From Mesorhizobium erdmanii USDA 3471 (GTDB lineage Bacteria > Pseudomonadota > Alphaproteobacteria > Rhizobiales > Rhizobiaceae): DNA of 64,000 nucleotides. The stretch lies in NCBI RefSeq assembly GCF_000472705.1, contig NZ_KI421454.1, forward strand, positions 271,227-335,226, read 5' to 3'. Both the position numbers and the translations under genes were made by a program. Shown one piece after another: positions 1 to 9,164 of this stretch (position 1 is its first letter; each line of letters opens with the position of its first letter). Under the pieces are notes generated by a model that saw only the letters and a list, made by a program, of their open reading frames with translations, ran no database searches and was not told the origin of the DNA.

Positions 1-575
1 GCTGAATTCTCATGGCGGAGCTTGGCGGCTGCGACGTAGTCAAGCTCCCGCTCCGACAGGACCGCGGAGCGGACAGTGCGGGCGATGCCCGGACCGAAGG
101 ATAGGCCGATGACGATGATGACAGTGGTCTCGGACGTGCCTAGCGCAACAATCGCGAGAAGTGATACGATCACTCCTGGAATTGCCATCGTGGCCTCGAT
201 CAGGCGCGAGGCGATGTCGTCGATGATGCCTCGGAAATAGCCGGTGAGAAGCCCGAGCACTGTGCCCACAACGGTCGCCAGGATCGTCGCGAGGGGCGCG
301 ACGGTCAGAATGTCGCGCGAGCCGACGATGACGCGGGAAAAGATATCTCGGCCGATCTGGTCGGTCCCGAACCAATGCTCTGCAGAGGGCTGCCCTAGCG
401 CGTTCAGGATATCCTCGCCTAGCGGGTCGTACGGCACCAAGTCGCGGCCGAAGAGGGCACAGACCACCCAGAAGAGCACGATGGTTAGGCCGGTCAGGAA
501 GGCGCCGGAACGGGACAGCGCCGTGAAGACCTCCTGACGCCGGCTCGGGGCCGCAGCGGCGGCAAAGCCCGTCAT
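1..575 (-). CDS. DppC-like peptide ABC transporter permease (3' end outside window)
   Basis: Inner-membrane permease of a dipeptide/oligopeptide-type ABC importer, partner of the DppB-like protein upstream. Translating the minus strand from the ATG at 575 gives about 191 residues that run off the window edge without a stop. Near residue 55 lies EHWFGTDQIGRDIFSR, the conserved N-terminal motif of DppC/OppC permeases, followed by membrane segments and the start of the binding-protein-dependent transport domain. The start overlaps the dppB-like stop by 4 bp (ATGA at 572-575), so the two are translationally coupled. ATPase genes probably follow outside the window. Substrate unknown; family assignment is firm. 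Confidence 0.9.
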   Translation of the reverse strand, partial: MTGFAAAAAPSRRQEVFTALSRSGAFLTGLTIVLFWVVCALFGRDLVPYDPLGEDILNALGQPSAEHWFGTDQIGRDIFSRVIVGSRDILTVAPLATILATVVGTVLGLLTGYFRGIIDDIASRLIEATMAIPGVIVSLLAIVALGTSETTVIIVIGLSFGPGIARTVRSAVLSERELDYVAAAKLRHENS

Positions 576-1525
576 TGGCCGTCTCCCATCTGAATGCGTG
601 GGTTGAGGAAGGAGTAAAGGAGATCGGCGAGCAATGTCGCCACAGCGTAGGTGATCCCGATGATTAGCACGCACGCCTGTAGCATCGGGAAATCCTTGGC
701 CTTGGCCGCGTTGAAGATCAGAGACCCAATCCCTTGATATCGGAACAACGTCTCCACCACCAAAAGACCGCCGATGAGGTAGCCCGTCTGGCTGGCGATG
801 ACCGTGATGGTCGGCAGCAGCGCGTTCCTGAGTACGTGCCGCCAGATGACCAGGCGCCAAGGCAGGCCCTTCAGCACGGCAGTGCGGGTGTAGTCGGAGT
901 CGAGCGCCTCAATCATGCCCGCTCTTGCCATGCGCGCAATGTAGCCGAACAGCCCGAGCACGAGTGTCATCGCGGGCAAGACCAGGTAGTAGAGCTGGAT
1001 CAAGGGTCCCGCGCCATCAGGCCAGGCGGCGTCGATCGGCAACCAGCGAAGCCAAATGCCAAAGATCAGGATCAGCACGATGCCGCTGACGAATTCCGGC
1101 AGCACGGTCGCCGACAGGCCGCCGAGGCTGATGACGCGGTCAAGTGGCCGATTTACCTTCAGCGCAGCCACTACCCCGCCGAGGATGCCAAGCGGCACGA
1201 CGAGCAGGAAGCCCACCGCCGCAAGCTTCAGCGAATGGCCGAGCGCGGGAACTACGAAGGCGGCGACAGGGGAACGATAGATGTAGGACTGGCCCATGTC
1301 GCCTTGGAGAAAAGGCCAAATCCACGCGCCATATTGCACGAGGAGCGGTCGATCGACGCCAAGCTGGTGGTTCAGCGCATCGACCGCTTGCTGATCGGCG
1401 AGAGGGCCAAGGATAGTTCGGCCGACGTTCCCGGGCAGAATCTGCCCGAGAAAGAACACGATCAGGCTCAGCACAAAGAGTGTCACCAACGAAAAGGCGA
1501 AGCGTCGGGCAAGGAAGCGGTTCAT
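572..1525 (-). CDS. DppB-like peptide ABC transporter permease
   Basis: Inner-membrane permease, 317 residues, the usual DppB size. The N-terminus has the family signature (RRFAFSLVTLFVLSLIVFFL at residues 7-26, then an LPGN segment). About six hydrophobic segments follow, with an EAA-type cytoplasmic loop near residues 205-240 (RAGMIEALDSDYTRTAVLKG) for docking the ATPase. It lies 74 bp downstream of the binding-protein gene, with a strong stem-loop between them, and overlaps the DppC-like gene by 4 bp. Peptide-class import follows from family knowledge; the real ligand may be another small amide or opine-like molecule, given the hydrolase neighbours. Confidence 0.93.
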   Translation of the reverse strand: MNRFLARRFAFSLVTLFVLSLIVFFLGQILPGNVGRTILGPLADQQAVDALNHQLGVDRPLLVQYGAWIWPFLQGDMGQSYIYRSPVAAFVVPALGHSLKLAAVGFLLVVPLGILGGVVAALKVNRPLDRVISLGGLSATVLPEFVSGIVLILIFGIWLRWLPIDAAWPDGAGPLIQLYYLVLPAMTLVLGLFGYIARMARAGMIEALDSDYTRTAVLKGLPWRLVIWRHVLRNALLPTITVIASQTGYLIGGLLVVETLFRYQGIGSLIFNAAKAKDFPMLQACVLIIGITYAVATLLADLLYSFLNPRIQMGDGQ

Positions 1526-1563
1526 CAGGTCTGCTTTAATGAGGTTGCGAAACGGCAGTTGAT

Positions 1564-1591
1564 CGGCGGGCCGGCTCGTCCCGGTCCGCCG
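1564..1591 (-). terminator. Intercistronic stem-loop between binding protein and permease genes
   Basis: Arms CGGCGGGCCGG (1564-1574) and CCGGTCCGCCG (1581-1591) pair over 11 positions with one G:U, around a 6-nt loop. There is no U-run. It sits just after the binding-protein stop and before the DppB-like start. In many ABC operons such hairpins stabilise or attenuate mRNA so that more binding protein than permease is made; that role is inferred here. Confidence 0.6.
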
Positions 1592-1599
1592 AGCCTGCG

Positions 1600-3255
1600 T
1601 TACGCCTTTCCGACGCCCTGCAGGAAGAGCTGCCCCGTGCCGGCCCTCTCGACGCCGATGACGCCCTTCTTCGTCGCAGTCAGGCGGTCGTAGAAATAGC
1701 CATAGAGCATCGGCGTTTCCTCAAGCAGTAGCCCTTGGATTTTGCCTGCAACCGCCCGTTGCGCCTCCAGATCGAGCGTGGCGATGTAGCTCTTGGCCAG
1801 CGTGTCATATTCCTTGTTGCTGAAACGCGCTGGGTTCCAGGGGCCATCACTCATCAATATCGACGTGAGGAACAAGTTCGGCACACTGCGATGGCTGAAG
1901 TCGCCGATGCCAATCTCCGAGTCAAGCCAAGGCGACTTTCCGGGAACCACATCGCCGTAAAAGGGGTTCCGGTCCATGATGTTGAGCTTCAGGTCGATGC
2001 CGATCTCCTTTACCCAGCTCTGGATGAGCTGCGCATAGGTGGGGATTTCCAGATATTGCTCTGTGGTGAGCGTCACTTGGAAGCCCTTTTCCATCCCCGC
2101 AGCCTTCATGAGCTCTTTGGCCTTGCGGATGTCCTGTTTGCGCTGCGGCACTGTCGGGTCGGTCGAAGGATAGGCCGGGGCAAAGGGGCTGTCGTTGCCG
2201 ACGACGGCGCGGCCCTTCATAAGGCCATGCACGAGCTTTTCGCGATCCAGACACAACGCCATCGCCTGACGGACACGCCGATCCTTGAACAGGCCTGTGT
2301 CGCAGTGCATGTGGACCGGCTGATGCGCGGAGGATTTCATGCTGAGGATTTCGACTGTCGGGTCGTTGAGCAATGCCACACCGGCAAGCGCGGGAAGCAA
2401 ACTGATGATGTCGACCTGCCCAGCCTGCATCGCGAGGATTTGTGGCTGGATATCGTTAAAGAAGATGAATTCTGTCCTCGCGGGCAGCACCTTCGGCCCC
2501 CAGTAATCCTCATTGCGCACGAAACTCGCCCCGACGTTTTGGGTGTACTTCTCGAGTTTGAAAGGACCGGTGCCGTCCCAGGTTTTCTCGAAATCCCCTG
2601 AATAGTTCGCTGGCAGGATGATGACGTTGTAGTTGCCGGACGATACCAGGTAGGGGAAGTTGCCGTTCGGAGCGTCGAGATGGAACTCGACGGTATAGTC
2701 ATCCACCTTCCGGGTGCCGCCCTTCTGCAGGAAGCCTTTGAAGGACGAGAGCGCTTCCGAGCCATTCTTCGGGTCGGCCAGCCGGTCCATGGTGGCAACA
2801 ACATCATCGGCCTTCATCTCGCCGCCAGAATGGAACTTGACGCCCTTGCGCAGCGTGAAGGTCCAGACGGTGCCGTCCTGATTGGGCTTCCAGCTTGTCG
2901 CGAGACAGGGCTTTAGCACCAGGTCCGACCCGTCGACGCAAAGGTACTCGGCGACCTGCTGGTACAGCAGGAGCCCGCCGGGGTAGCTTACCAAAACTTG
3001 GCCACTGGGCGTAGGGGATGCGATCCGAATCGTGGCACCAGGCTGAGGGTTGGCCCGGGCTACCGACGGTGCTGCGCCGAAGCCAGCCGCAAGTGTGACC
3101 TGTCCAAGAAAAGGCAGCGACAGGCCAAGCAAACTGCCGTGCCGCAAAAACTCCCGCCGGCTCAGGCGGCCATCGACGTAACCATCGATCAGGTGGTGCT
3201 CGACAGGTGTGAGGCCGGAGCGAAGACCGTCGAGGGAGCTAAAGTTTCGTGTCAT
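1600..3255 (-). CDS. Extracellular peptide-type substrate-binding protein (SBP_bac_5)
   Basis: Periplasmic solute-binding protein of the Dpp/Opp class, 551 residues. I chose the ATG at 3255, preceded by a GAAAGGGGAA ribosome site, rather than an upstream in-frame codon. The N-terminus has a twin-arginine-like export signal (LSRREFLRHGSLLGLSLPFL, about residues 31-50), which suggests folded export by Tat. The mature part has the SBP_bac_5 layout, including the segment WTFTLRKGVKFHSGGEMKADDV. It heads the operon binding protein - DppB - DppC. Gene order with the racemase-like and M24 genes upstream recalls y4tM-y4tQ of pNGR234a (from memory). Ligand unknown. Confidence 0.92.
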   Translation of the reverse strand: MTRNFSSLDGLRSGLTPVEHHLIDGYVDGRLSRREFLRHGSLLGLSLPFLGQVTLAAGFGAAPSVARANPQPGATIRIASPTPSGQVLVSYPGGLLLYQQVAEYLCVDGSDLVLKPCLATSWKPNQDGTVWTFTLRKGVKFHSGGEMKADDVVATMDRLADPKNGSEALSSFKGFLQKGGTRKVDDYTVEFHLDAPNGNFPYLVSSGNYNVIILPANYSGDFEKTWDGTGPFKLEKYTQNVGASFVRNEDYWGPKVLPARTEFIFFNDIQPQILAMQAGQVDIISLLPALAGVALLNDPTVEILSMKSSAHQPVHMHCDTGLFKDRRVRQAMALCLDREKLVHGLMKGRAVVGNDSPFAPAYPSTDPTVPQRKQDIRKAKELMKAAGMEKGFQVTLTTEQYLEIPTYAQLIQSWVKEIGIDLKLNIMDRNPFYGDVVPGKSPWLDSEIGIGDFSHRSVPNLFLTSILMSDGPWNPARFSNKEYDTLAKSYIATLDLEAQRAVAGKIQGLLLEETPMLYGYFYDRLTATKKGVIGVERAGTGQLFLQGVGKA

Positions 3256-3310
3256 AGAAATTCCCCTTTCTCTATTGGTTGTGTCGATGAGAGGCTTTCG
3301 CCGGCTGCAG

Positions 3311-3353
3311 GTCAAATACAGTTTTGCTATTGTTACGATCTAGCAGCTAGATG
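3311..3353. repeat. Diverged upstream repeat R2, copy 1
   Basis: GTCAAATACAGTTTTGC and the following bases match 8700-8742 with small gaps. The shared parts are GTCAAATACAGTTT, GC.TAT, ATCT..CAGC.AGATG. It lies 56 bp upstream of the binding-protein start. Read towards that gene it ends in TTGACC, which could serve as a -35 box. See also copies at 8700 and 16944. Confidence 0.5.
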
Positions 3354-3699
3354 CCCTCCGGCTTGTGCGTCGCGTCAGAACACGGCCCTCCTCCTCACAC
3401 GCACGATTTGCCTGTTGCCTGGCTGATCGCCGACCGGATTGCGGCCTTTTATCTTTGGCGGTTGATCGAGATGGGTACCGACGACGACATCACGTTCAAC
3501 CCCGCCACCCCTACAAGCGCGCTGCGCAGCGCCACCCCACAGATTGGCAGCAAGGTGAATCGCGGCGAGCGGCTGGTCCTGCAAAGCGAGGTTCCTAGCG
3601 CCGCGGGCGTGCTGAAGGGGTGCCGTTTTCATCCGTGTTGCCCACTGGCTTCCCTCGGAAAGGAAGCGGCCGCGAACGTCCCACCATGACGATGAAGCC

Positions 3700-3938
3700 C
3701 GGCCAGCAAACGTGTAGGGTACCGCATGTTTCGAATCGCGCCCATCGCGATAAGGTTCTTTGCTATAGGGTGTACAGAGCAGGATGGTTGGTGGCCGCTC
3801 CCGGCTCCGCGCGGACGGTAAATGTCGGCGTAAATGCCCACGCCGTCTGTCATAGGTATGCGGACATCATGATCGAGATTGACATTGAAACGCTGCTTCG
3901 GGTAGTTGTTGCATCTTGCGGGACAGCCGCTCGTCATG
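3700..3938 (-). pseudogene. N-terminal remnant of a CocE/NonD-family hydrolase
   Basis: From ATG 3938 the minus strand reads a start followed by DHDVRIPMTDGVGIYADIYRP, which resembles the beginning of CocE/X-Pro dipeptidyl-peptidase-type hydrolases (DV.IPM.DGV.L.ADIYRP). A frameshift then occurs near the R/V-TPY.K block (bits of PSC.VHPIAKNLI), and no alpha/beta-hydrolase catalytic part remains. It lies between the peptide importer and the racemase-like gene, so it may once have belonged to that operon. The assignment rests on about 30 residues. Confidence 0.45.
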
Positions 3939-4039
3939 TCCTGGTCCTCTTTCTTGGTTAGCGGCGCGGAGGATCCGCGTCTCACGGGATTCCCTGCTTC
4001 AAGCCTTGACAGAGGCATCTGGAGCCTCAGTAACCTTTC

Positions 4040-4110
4040 TATGAAAGTAGCAGAGTATAAGGGGCCGCTTTGCACCGAAGTATCCTCTTTGAACGCAGGA
4101 AATCGGCGTT
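4040..4110 (-). promoter_or_regulatory. Conserved promoter module with 19-bp dyad (site A)
   Basis: The dyad AACGCAGGAAATCGGCGTT is at 4092-4110 on the plus strand. Read towards the minus-strand CocE remnant it is followed by a GTGCAAAGCGGCC block and a CTGCTACTTTC block ending near 4043. The same order of blocks occurs at 34732-34800, 35155-35218 and 36876-36946. A regulator-binding site plus promoter is inferred. Confidence 0.6.
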
Positions 4111-4148
4111 CTCCGGGTTTCGCGCATATAAGCCCAGGATTACCAGTG

Positions 4149-4225
4149 GTGGGCCTCGCGCTTTCCAGCGCTCAGGCTGAGGTGCGTGACTACATCCGGT
4201 CCTTTCTGGTCCTTTCGACCGCAGA
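4149..4225 (+). pseudogene. Fragment of an EctB/DoeD-like aminotransferase N-terminus
   Basis: The plus strand encodes QAEVRDYIRSFLVL, which matches ESEVRGYIRSFPIL at the N-terminus of the intact aminotransferase at 19885, and the DNA matches too (GAGGTGCGTG.CTACATCCG.TC). About 75 bp can be aligned, after which similarity stops. It is a relic of a further copy of this gene. From here to 4994 I recognise no intact gene; the open frames are poor in recognisable motifs. Confidence 0.6.
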
Positions 4226-4994
4226 CTTGGGACCCTCATGCCCGCTGTCGATTGCCCTTGCACGAAGTACTGGGGAGCTGTGGCCGCTCAAGGATCAGTA
4301 AACTTGACCTTCGATCGGAGCTCCCTCACCGCGGAATTCAATGCCGCTCCGAAGCCCACGCCGGCCCTGGAGGCATGTCAAGCAGAAGCGTCGCGATCGC
4401 GTAAGGAAGCTGAATTGCCTGGCTACAAAGGTTCATGATTCCGCATTGAAAGATTTCGCAGGAAGTCGTGCAGTGTTGACGCCTGCCACGGAGTCTCCCC
4501 GATATACCAATTTCGCGCTCGTGGCCGCGCGCAAGAGTGACGATGGAACCGGCAGCTCGGCCACGGCTTGTAGAAATGTTGGCAAGTGACCGCCTCGCTT
4601 CTTCCGATGGCCCCATCGAGATCGACGTATCGTGCATCGACCATCGTAAAATACTCGGGCTACCATCGAAATCGAGGCAAGCTTCCGACCCGCGCTCGAT
4701 CCACTTCGCCGCGAAACCGGCAGCCATCGCGGCCCCCCGTTCTCGAAACGTTGTAGGAGTACGATCTGCCTAGACCAAAGCGGCCCGATCGGAATCGCGA
4801 CATTTGAACTCGCCACACCGAACATTTGTTCAAGTGCAGCGGCATCTTGACCTGGCAATCGACCTGCTGGTCGCTTCGAGCACCTGGGATCGCGCTGCCC
4901 AAGCTGTCCAGAACAAAGCGTCGCGCCTCGCCAGTGGTGCCGTAATCTCCACGATTTGCGGCTCCATTTTTTTGGGAAGGAAAATTAACTGGAT

Positions 4995-5711
4995 TTAGGT
5001 TACGGAAGCCATCGCCATCCGGCAGAGGGTTGTAACGTCGTAGACCGGCAGCCCTGTCGTGCGGCGGATCACCGGGGCTACGCACGGGAATACGGTGCAT
5101 TCGAACAAGATCGTCGCGATGTCCGGATGCGCGGTGCGGACCCTCGTGACACAGTTGACGACATCTACCTCGATATCGGCGAGTTCGGTAGGCGGCGGAG
5201 GTCGCATTAATTCATTGCGGACCAATGTGCCGCCTTCGACACCCCCGATTACCACTCTAGCCCGCTCGCGCGGGTTATCTATCCCGAGCATGTCTTCGCT
5301 GAAGCTGGTCGAATCTGCCACCAAGACGGCGATCTTCGCGGGCGGCGGGAACTGACGCAGCAAAGCCGGCAGCAGGAGCAAACTTGATGTCGCCACAGGA
5401 ACGTTGACGGAGGCGGCCACCGCCGCATGGTACCGGATAAAATAGCCGCAGGACGAACTGATTGCGACGGCACCTCGCTCGACCAGGCGCTGTGCAGCCG
5501 CCACAAGCGCCGGCTCGAGCGCCGGGTCGCCGCGGTAGACCCGGTCCACCCAACCACCCTCCACGGTTTCCTCGATCACCGGGAAGTCGAATGTCGCCGG
5601 ATTCACCAAATACCCGGGGGGAAGCATCCACGGCGGCGAGCCTGGCGGCAACCCGCGTTCTGTTCGCAGGACTCCGAGTGGACGTGGCGTTTTCAATGTC
5701 ATGGAAGGCAT
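4995..5711 (-). CDS. Aspartate/glutamate racemase-family protein (arylmalonate decarboxylase/maleate isomerase-like)
   Basis: Cytoplasmic enzyme of the Asp/Glu racemase superfamily, 238 residues. Two conserved cysteine regions are visible: AISSSCGYFIRY (about residues 83-94) and LFECTVFPC (about residues 200-208). These are the expected positions of the paired acid/base cysteines. It lies 4 bp after the M24 gene and so shares its transcript. A second copy is at 47029-47733. In ectoine-type clusters a related protein (EutA) accompanies the M24 hydrolase; the exact reaction here (racemisation, isomerisation or decarboxylation) cannot be read from sequence. An internal ATG at 5702 is an alternative start. 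Confidence 0.82.
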   Translation of the reverse strand: MPSMTLKTPRPLGVLRTERGLPPGSPPWMLPPGYLVNPATFDFPVIEETVEGGWVDRVYRGDPALEPALVAAAQRLVERGAVAISSSCGYFIRYHAAVAASVNVPVATSSLLLLPALLRQFPPPAKIAVLVADSTSFSEDMLGIDNPRERARVVIGGVEGGTLVRNELMRPPPPTELADIEVDVVNCVTRVRTAHPDIATILFECTVFPCVAPVIRRTTGLPVYDVTTLCRMAMASVT

Positions 5712-5715
5712 CTGA

Positions 5716-6909
5716 TCAAAGCTCGAACAGCTTGCGTGGTGTTTGCGTCAATACCTCGGCGCCGGTCTCGGTCACACGGAACGTCTCGCTGATGATATAG
5801 CCGAAATCCTCATCGACCCAGTTGCCCAGCATCAGGTGAAACGTCATGTTCGGCTTCAGCTCTGTCGTGTCAGTATTTTGAAGGCTCGCCGTCTGCTCGA
5901 CCCAATCGATGCCAATAGCGTAGCCACAGCGCGACTCCTTTTTGAAACCCATTGTCTCGATCGCGCGATAGAAGGCGCTGGAAACGTCGCCGCAGGTACG
6001 TCCGGGTCGCACTGTCCCAAGCGCGACCTCGAGACCGGCCACCTCGGCTTCATGTAAACGGCGTAAGCGGTCGGAGGCCGCCCCAATCGTGAAAGTTCGC
6101 ATGATGGCAGCAACGTAGCCATGGCGGTTGCCGCTCAGTTCTATGTTGATCTGCGAACCATCGCGCAAAACATCCTGGCTCCACAGGATGTGACAAGTGC
6201 CCGTGCGGGGTGACGAACAGATCAGGGGGGCCAATACTCCTGACGCAGGCTTGCCGTTCGGGCCACCGCGAACCTGCGCCGCCACGATCTCGGCCGCCAA
6301 CTCGGCTTCGTGCACTCCGGGACGGATCACTTCAGTCGCGCGCATGATGGCCGCATCTGCGATGGCAGCGGCTTCGCGCATAATCTCGATCTCAAGGTCG
6401 GACTTTACGAGGCGCACCCAGTCCACGACCTTGCTGCAATCCACGATTCTAGCCTTCGACAGCCGCGCCCTGAACTTCTCCGCCGCGTGTGAGGAGAGGG
6501 ACCCCCCTCCTCCCATCCCGCCGCCGGCAAGTTCCATTCCAATACCGCCACCTGCGAGATCGGCGTCATGAAGGAAATCGATCACTGCGTCGAAGCCGTT
6601 CTTGTCAACCTTACCGATGTAGTCATCGGAATAGCCGATCACCCTATTGCGCTCCAGAAACGTCTGATGGAGGCAGCCCGGCACATCCATGCGCCGTACG
6701 ATAAGCGTTGGCTCCTCTTCCTGCATAGAAACGACAAGCGCGTGCAGGGAAAACATCCGGGTCAGATTACCGGTAAGATATGTGATGTTAGGCCAGCTGG
6801 TGACGACAAGCGCATCGACCCCGCGTCGTGCCATTTCGGATTTCACTGCGGCAAGCCTACCTAGGTATTCGATCCTCGGGAAGGCTTGAGGCCCTTTGCT
6901 GATGCTCAT
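5716..6909 (-). CDS. M24-family creatinase/ectoine-hydrolase-like enzyme, copy 1
   Basis: Cytoplasmic pita-bread-fold hydrolase, 397 residues: an N-terminal creatinase domain (about 1-165) and a C-terminal M24 domain. The start ATG 6909 has GGAAGA upstream. Several metal ligands of true aminopeptidases are missing: the usual D...D pair is replaced around NIELSGNRHGYVAAIMRT, and GHGIG appears as CGYAIGIDW. This is the creatinase-like, probably metal-independent situation also described for ectoine hydrolase DoeA/EutD. It likely opens a cyclic amidine/amide or a C-N bond of the imported substrate. Its paralogue is at 40439-41617. It is not an ordinary Xaa-Pro peptidase; the substrate is inferred only loosely. 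Confidence 0.82.
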   Translation of the reverse strand: MSISKGPQAFPRIEYLGRLAAVKSEMARRGVDALVVTSWPNITYLTGNLTRMFSLHALVVSMQEEEPTLIVRRMDVPGCLHQTFLERNRVIGYSDDYIGKVDKNGFDAVIDFLHDADLAGGGIGMELAGGGMGGGGSLSSHAAEKFRARLSKARIVDCSKVVDWVRLVKSDLEIEIMREAAAIADAAIMRATEVIRPGVHEAELAAEIVAAQVRGGPNGKPASGVLAPLICSSPRTGTCHILWSQDVLRDGSQINIELSGNRHGYVAAIMRTFTIGAASDRLRRLHEAEVAGLEVALGTVRPGRTCGDVSSAFYRAIETMGFKKESRCGYAIGIDWVEQTASLQNTDTTELKPNMTFHLMLGNWVDEDFGYIISETFRVTETGAEVLTQTPRKLFEL

Positions 6910-7016
6910 TTTATTCTTCCGTTCGGTTTTCGTGGCAGTTCGAGTTCGTCTGGCAGTCGGTTGAACAAGTTTCGCATGCCGTTCAGGCCCGTGCTACGTT
7001 AGTCCGACCTCGTTCT

Positions 7017-8411
7017 CTACGATCCCGCGAGTCGACCTAGTCCGTCCAGCAGCGCAGCTCCGGTGCGGATACCCTTGAGAAAGCAGTCGATCGTAATATT
7101 CTCGTTGGGCGCGTGATTAGCTTCATCGTAATTAGCGTAAGGAATTACGAAGGATGGCGCACCAAGAAGCTTCGTGAAGACGTAATCTGGCAGGGTAGCA
7201 GGGAGTGTTGGGTAGATAAGCGGCTCGACACCGTGTGCCGCGTACACGGCGTGCTGAACAACATCGGAAAATGGTGAATCGAGTGGCGTCTTCGACGGCA
7301 GCGTGGACTCCGTGCGAACAAACTCGACGCCGGGAGCATTTTTTTTGACATGAGCCTCCATCTTCGCGAGGATATCTTCAGGATTTTGCCGTTCTACGAG
7401 ACGAGCGTCACACTTAACGAGAGCCTCATGCGGCAGAACTGTTTTCGAGCCAGCTCCACCGTAACCGCCATGGAATCCGTTAATGGTGAATGTAGGATGA
7501 AACATAAGCCTGTCCGCAACCGGACGATCAGTTGGCGCATCCAGCTCTATGAGGCCGAATTCTTGCTTAATGTGATCTGCTTCTAGTCGCAAACTTGTTG
7601 CCGCCACACGCTCAATGTCGGTTGGTGGCACAACGTCGTCATAAAAGCCGTCAATTGTAATCTCGCCATCTCGATTTTTCATAGTCGCCAGCAGATGCAC
7701 CAACGTCCAAATAGGATTTGGCACGACACCGCCGAAGTTACCGGAATGGACGTCGCGATTGGCAGCACGAGCTCTCAGTTCGAATGAGGCGATACCTCTT
7801 ACACCATAGGTTATAATCGGCTGCCCTGATTCGTGCCCAGGGCCATCCGCTGTTACAACCAAATCTGACTTGAGCCGATCGACGTGAGCCCGAACGAAGC
7901 CAGCGAGGTTCGGACTTCCAACCTCCTCTTCTCCCTCCAGTAGAAACAACACATTGCATGGCAAGCGGCCGTGCACAGCTAAATGCGATTCCAAGGCGAG
8001 GATCTGAGCAAAGTGCTGGCCCTTGTTATCTCCAGCGCCACGTGCGTAAACGCGCCCGTCTCGGATTCTCGGTTCGAATGGCGGACTGACCCAAGCCTCC
8101 AACGGGTCTGGAGGTTGGACGTCATAATGGCCATAGAGCAACACCGTTGGCGCTCCAGGGACGCGCTCCCAGCGCGCCATCACGACAGGGCATCCGGGCG
8201 TCTGTATCATTTGCGCTTCAAACCCCAAGTCGCTCAGCATTCTAACCAGGAGTTCGGCAACCACTTCCATCCCGATGTTTTCGACGCTGATGCTGGGATG
8301 TCGCAGATATTCTAGCAAGCGATCGACAAACAAGTCCTTATTAGAGTCAATGTGCGCAAATACCTGTGATAACTCCTTCGCACAGGGAGACTGATCGAAA
8401 CTCTTGTTCAT
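7017..8411 (-). CDS. M20-family dipeptidase/deacylase
   Basis: Cytoplasmic zinc hydrolase, 464 residues, typical of the larger M20 dipeptidases (PepV/carnosinase group). Visible motifs are GHYDVQPPD (first zinc ligand), ARGAGDNKGQ (bridging Asp), LEGEEEVGS (catalytic Glu and ligand) and a C-terminal EANHAPNEN with the last His ligand. It should cleave a dipeptide or N-acyl bond. It lies about 100 bp upstream of the M24 gene in the same direction, consistent with one catabolic unit with the peptide-type importer. The ATG at 8411 follows a GGAAAGAG site with long spacing. Confidence 0.9.
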   Translation of the reverse strand: MNKSFDQSPCAKELSQVFAHIDSNKDLFVDRLLEYLRHPSISVENIGMEVVAELLVRMLSDLGFEAQMIQTPGCPVVMARWERVPGAPTVLLYGHYDVQPPDPLEAWVSPPFEPRIRDGRVYARGAGDNKGQHFAQILALESHLAVHGRLPCNVLFLLEGEEEVGSPNLAGFVRAHVDRLKSDLVVTADGPGHESGQPIITYGVRGIASFELRARAANRDVHSGNFGGVVPNPIWTLVHLLATMKNRDGEITIDGFYDDVVPPTDIERVAATSLRLEADHIKQEFGLIELDAPTDRPVADRLMFHPTFTINGFHGGYGGAGSKTVLPHEALVKCDARLVERQNPEDILAKMEAHVKKNAPGVEFVRTESTLPSKTPLDSPFSDVVQHAVYAAHGVEPLIYPTLPATLPDYVFTKLLGAPSFVIPYANYDEANHAPNENITIDCFLKGIRTGAALLDGLGRLAGS

Positions 8412-8699
8412 GTGTGAAATATTCTCTTTCCGTAATTACGTGCTGCAGCGTGCTTACATGTGGGATGATTAACCGTAATTTCGATCGACCTATTCTCTTT
8501 AAACTGCGGATCTTGGAGAAACACCTCGACGATGTTTGTGGCCAGCAACTCAAGTACCGGATTCGGCAGTGCTTGTCATCGCACTCGGCACCGACCGCCA
8601 CGTGACCTACAGGGCAATCAACCAACTCACATCGCCCTAGCTTCTTCAGGACGAACGGCTGCCATTCCCTTTTGATCATCAGTTGTCGGGCTGCCATGC

Positions 8700-8742
8700 G
8701 TCAAATACAGTTTGCATATCATTGGCATCTGACAGCGAGATG
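8700..8742. repeat. Diverged upstream repeat R2, copy 2
   Basis: GTCAAATACAGTTTGCATATC and following bases align with copy 1 (3311-3353). The part from about 8713 to 8765 aligns with 16944-16995; over ATC.TTG.CATCTGA.AGCGAGA....CAGGGTCCC about 32 of 39 positions agree. It lies 290 bp upstream of the M20 gene. No gene is recognised between 8412 and 9160. Confidence 0.5.
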
Positions 8743-9164
8743 GACCGCAGGGTCCCTGTCCCCAAGGCGCTAGAAGAGGAACGCAAGGTTGGCACCTTGT
8801 GTGTAAACTGTTGCATTGGGCAGCGCGCCAGTTTGGTCATCCATGACCATTATCCAAGTCGAAGGGTCGCGCTCACGCCATCATCGGAAGCCCACTTCTG
8901 AACGACACGTTGAGGCGGTCCCGCCTCCCAGCGTTTCACAGGGCAGGAGCTCGGCTTGATCCCGAACTTCTCAAACACCGAGATTTCTTTTTTTGGGGCT
9001 GCGTGCTGCTTCCAGGTCATCGTTGCGATGCTCGCGACCAGATCGCTGAACCTTTCGCCCTGCAAGCTGACATGCGTCCGCGAAAGAACTGCATTTTCAA
9101 TCTCGTCCCGGAGCCACCGGCCAACATTCTCGGGCATTGGGTGCGCTATCTCCTTGCCCGTCGG

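Noticed and set aside
734..2601. Long plus-strand open frames opposite the DppB-like and peptide-binding genes
   Set aside because: They are antisense shadows: no motifs, and the minus-strand frames encode clear protein families.
4433..4990. Minus-strand frames that look protein-like (QDAAALEQMFGVASSNVA)
   Set aside because: No family recognised, frames broken and overlapping; not enough to call a gene or pseudogene.
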